Assembly (NCBI GenBank): GCA_022709905.1 | Contig: JAKLHY010000018.1 | Span: 1 to 64,000, forward strand | Direction: 5' to 3' | Source: Verrucomicrobiota bacterium | GTDB taxonomy: Bacteria > Verrucomicrobiota > Verrucomicrobiia > Limisphaerales > UBA1319 | Length of the DNA: 64,000 bases | Part shown: positions 63,005 to 64,000 of the stretch, one piece after another | How the letters are laid out: every line of letters begins with the position of its first letter | Position numbering within the stretch: the stretch's first letter is position 1 | The notes under the pieces: generated by a model | What the model was told of the DNA's origin: nothing | The model's input: the letters and a program-made list of their open reading frames with translations, nothing else | The model's database searches: none | Position numbers and translations under genes: made by a program

Positions 63005-64000
63005 ATGTCGATCTGGTCTGGAACCAAATTGGGTGTGGGAATGTGCCTGTTTGCCAATATAGGGATAGGGGGCGGAGGACTGGTGGCCTCTGAGCCACTG
63101 ACGCCGTCAGCTGGGGCTATGCCCCCCAACATCCACAGTCCAAAAATCCAGTTTCAGACACCTGAATTCGACTTTGGCCAGATCATCGGAGGCCAAGTCG
63201 TCAGCAACACCTTCGTGTTCACAAATGTGAGCGAACGATTGATCGAGATCAAGGATGTGCGATCGTCCTGTGGTTGTCTGCCCGCGGGCAAATGGACGCG
63301 TCAGGTTGAGCCGGGCAAGACAGGGATCATTCCCCTCGAACTTCACACGGCCTCTGTCAAAACCGGCCCCGTTGTTAAGGACGTGAAGGTGACGCTCAAC
63401 GAGACAAATCAGCCGCCAGTCATCCTCAAAATCAAGGCCAATATATGGCGCCCGATCGAGGTGATTCCCTCATCCGCAATGCTTCCCCGAGTGGCGGATG
63501 CCCCTCCGGATGGGGTCGCGGTCGTCCGCATCATCAACAAGCAGGAGGAACCGCTGACATTATCGGCGCCGATCTGCAACAATCGCTTGATCTCGGCGCA
63601 GTTGAAAACCAATCAACTGGGCCAGGAATACGAGCTGATCCTCAAGCTTGTGCCGCCTGTGGGGTCGGCGAACGTATTCGCCGATATTACCATGAAAACG
63701 TCGGCGACCAACATGCCCGTCCTGACCGTTCCGGTGTGGTCCGTGGTCCAACCTGCCATCACGGTCCTCCCCACTCCACTACAACTCCCCCCCGGCCCCA
63801 TCATCACCAATTTGAAACAGTCGGTCTCGATTCGAAGCGCATGGACCCATACTCTCGCCTTGTCCGATCTTTCGGTGAATGCCAAGAAGGTTGATATCGA
63901 GCTGGTCGAACTCCAACCGGGCCGGTTCTTTACGATACTCCTTACTTTTCCTGAAGGCTACCAGATCGGCGAAGGTGAGAAAGTCGAGCTCAGCGTTAAA
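63005..64000 (+). CDS. DUF1573-family protein, partial (runs off window)
   Basis: An open frame of 332 codons from ATG 63005 without a stop before the window end. A hydrophobic N terminus (WSGTKLGVGMCLFANIGIGGG) reads as a signal sequence. The DUF1573 (Ig-like) pattern is EFDFGQIIGGQVVSNTFVFTN, IEIKDVRSSCGCL and the following LELHTASVKTGPVVKDV; a second similar unit may begin near residue 150. Such proteins are periplasmic or surface-exposed with unassigned roles. The first 107 bp after the previous stop hold no recognised gene. Confidence 0.8.
   Translation, partial: MSIWSGTKLGVGMCLFANIGIGGGGLVASEPLTPSAGAMPPNIHSPKIQFQTPEFDFGQIIGGQVVSNTFVFTNVSERLIEIKDVRSSCGCLPAGKWTRQVEPGKTGIIPLELHTASVKTGPVVKDVKVTLNETNQPPVILKIKANIWRPIEVIPSSAMLPRVADAPPDGVAVVRIINKQEEPLTLSAPICNNRLISAQLKTNQLGQEYELILKLVPPVGSANVFADITMKTSATNMPVLTVPVWSVVQPAITVLPTPLQLPPGPIITNLKQSVSIRSAWTHTLALSDLSVNAKKVDIELVELQPGRFFTILLTFPEGYQIGEGEKVELSVK

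Overview
The window looks like chromosomal DNA of a Verrucomicrobiota bacterium, probably near the Limisphaerales/Pedosphaera-type soil and freshwater lineages. This is inferred from gene content, not from a marker gene. The indicators are a PEP-CTERM protein, several secreted proteins with choice-of-anchor/right-handed-helix architecture, large FG-GAP/ASPIC-UnbV proteins, REP-associated transposase (RAYT) debris, Gfo/Idh/MocA and FAD-dependent secreted enzymes, and GC-rich coding DNA. No rRNA, tRNA or CRISPR array was seen.

Layout. 1-9.6 kb is accessory: four secreted or surface protein genes (a caspase-fold peptidase-like protein, a PEP-CTERM protein, a beta-helix protein, a BspA-type LRR protein) separated by decayed RAYT elements, two copies of a 100-nt repeat and half of a MITE. 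9.6-17.2 kb holds a half-size TSUP permease, a Gfo/Idh/MocA-sialidase-like fusion, a PHP-domain protein, an esterase, a secreted FAD oxidoreductase and a three-gene DsrE/TusDCB-like set. 17.6-26.4 kb is mostly housekeeping and signalling: ppk1, a DnaQ-like exonuclease, a chemoreceptor, an SDR, a thioesterase, a YIP1 protein and a dihydropteroate-synthase-like protein with a complete IS5-like MITE at its stop codon. 26.8-30.9 kb has a second beta-helix protein, then a NahK-like sugar kinase overlapping an inositol-monophosphatase-family gene.

31.1-37.5 kb is the most striking locus: two tandem nine-haem secreted cytochromes, an eight-haem DmsE/MtrA-like lipoprotein and an MtrB/PioB-like porin, tightly packed and co-oriented. 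It looks like a porin-cytochrome conduit for electron transfer across the outer membrane. It is followed by an Fe/Mn superoxide dismutase behind a perfect AT-rich palindrome, a DUF5989-carbamoyltransferase-SxtJ trio, and ilvN-ilvC preceded by what reads as a classical branched-chain amino acid attenuator (leader peptide, pause hairpin, terminator).

43-50.5 kb encodes a secreted AGE-family epimerase, a PpiD/SurA-like foldase, an RluA-type pseudouridine synthase and a large multidomain secreted protein. 50.6-62.9 kb is a mirror-image duplication: TPR-SGNH / FG-GAP-ASPIC / FG-GAP-ASPIC / TPR-SGNH. The window ends inside a DUF1573 protein gene.

A cross-cutting feature is a short beta-rich module (pattern LQ-S-DL--W--V ... 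FYR). It occurs in seven secreted proteins here, at the C terminus of surface proteins and at the N terminus of both nine-haem cytochromes. Coordinates, motifs and repeats were read from the sequence by eye; family names come from recognised motifs without database searches.
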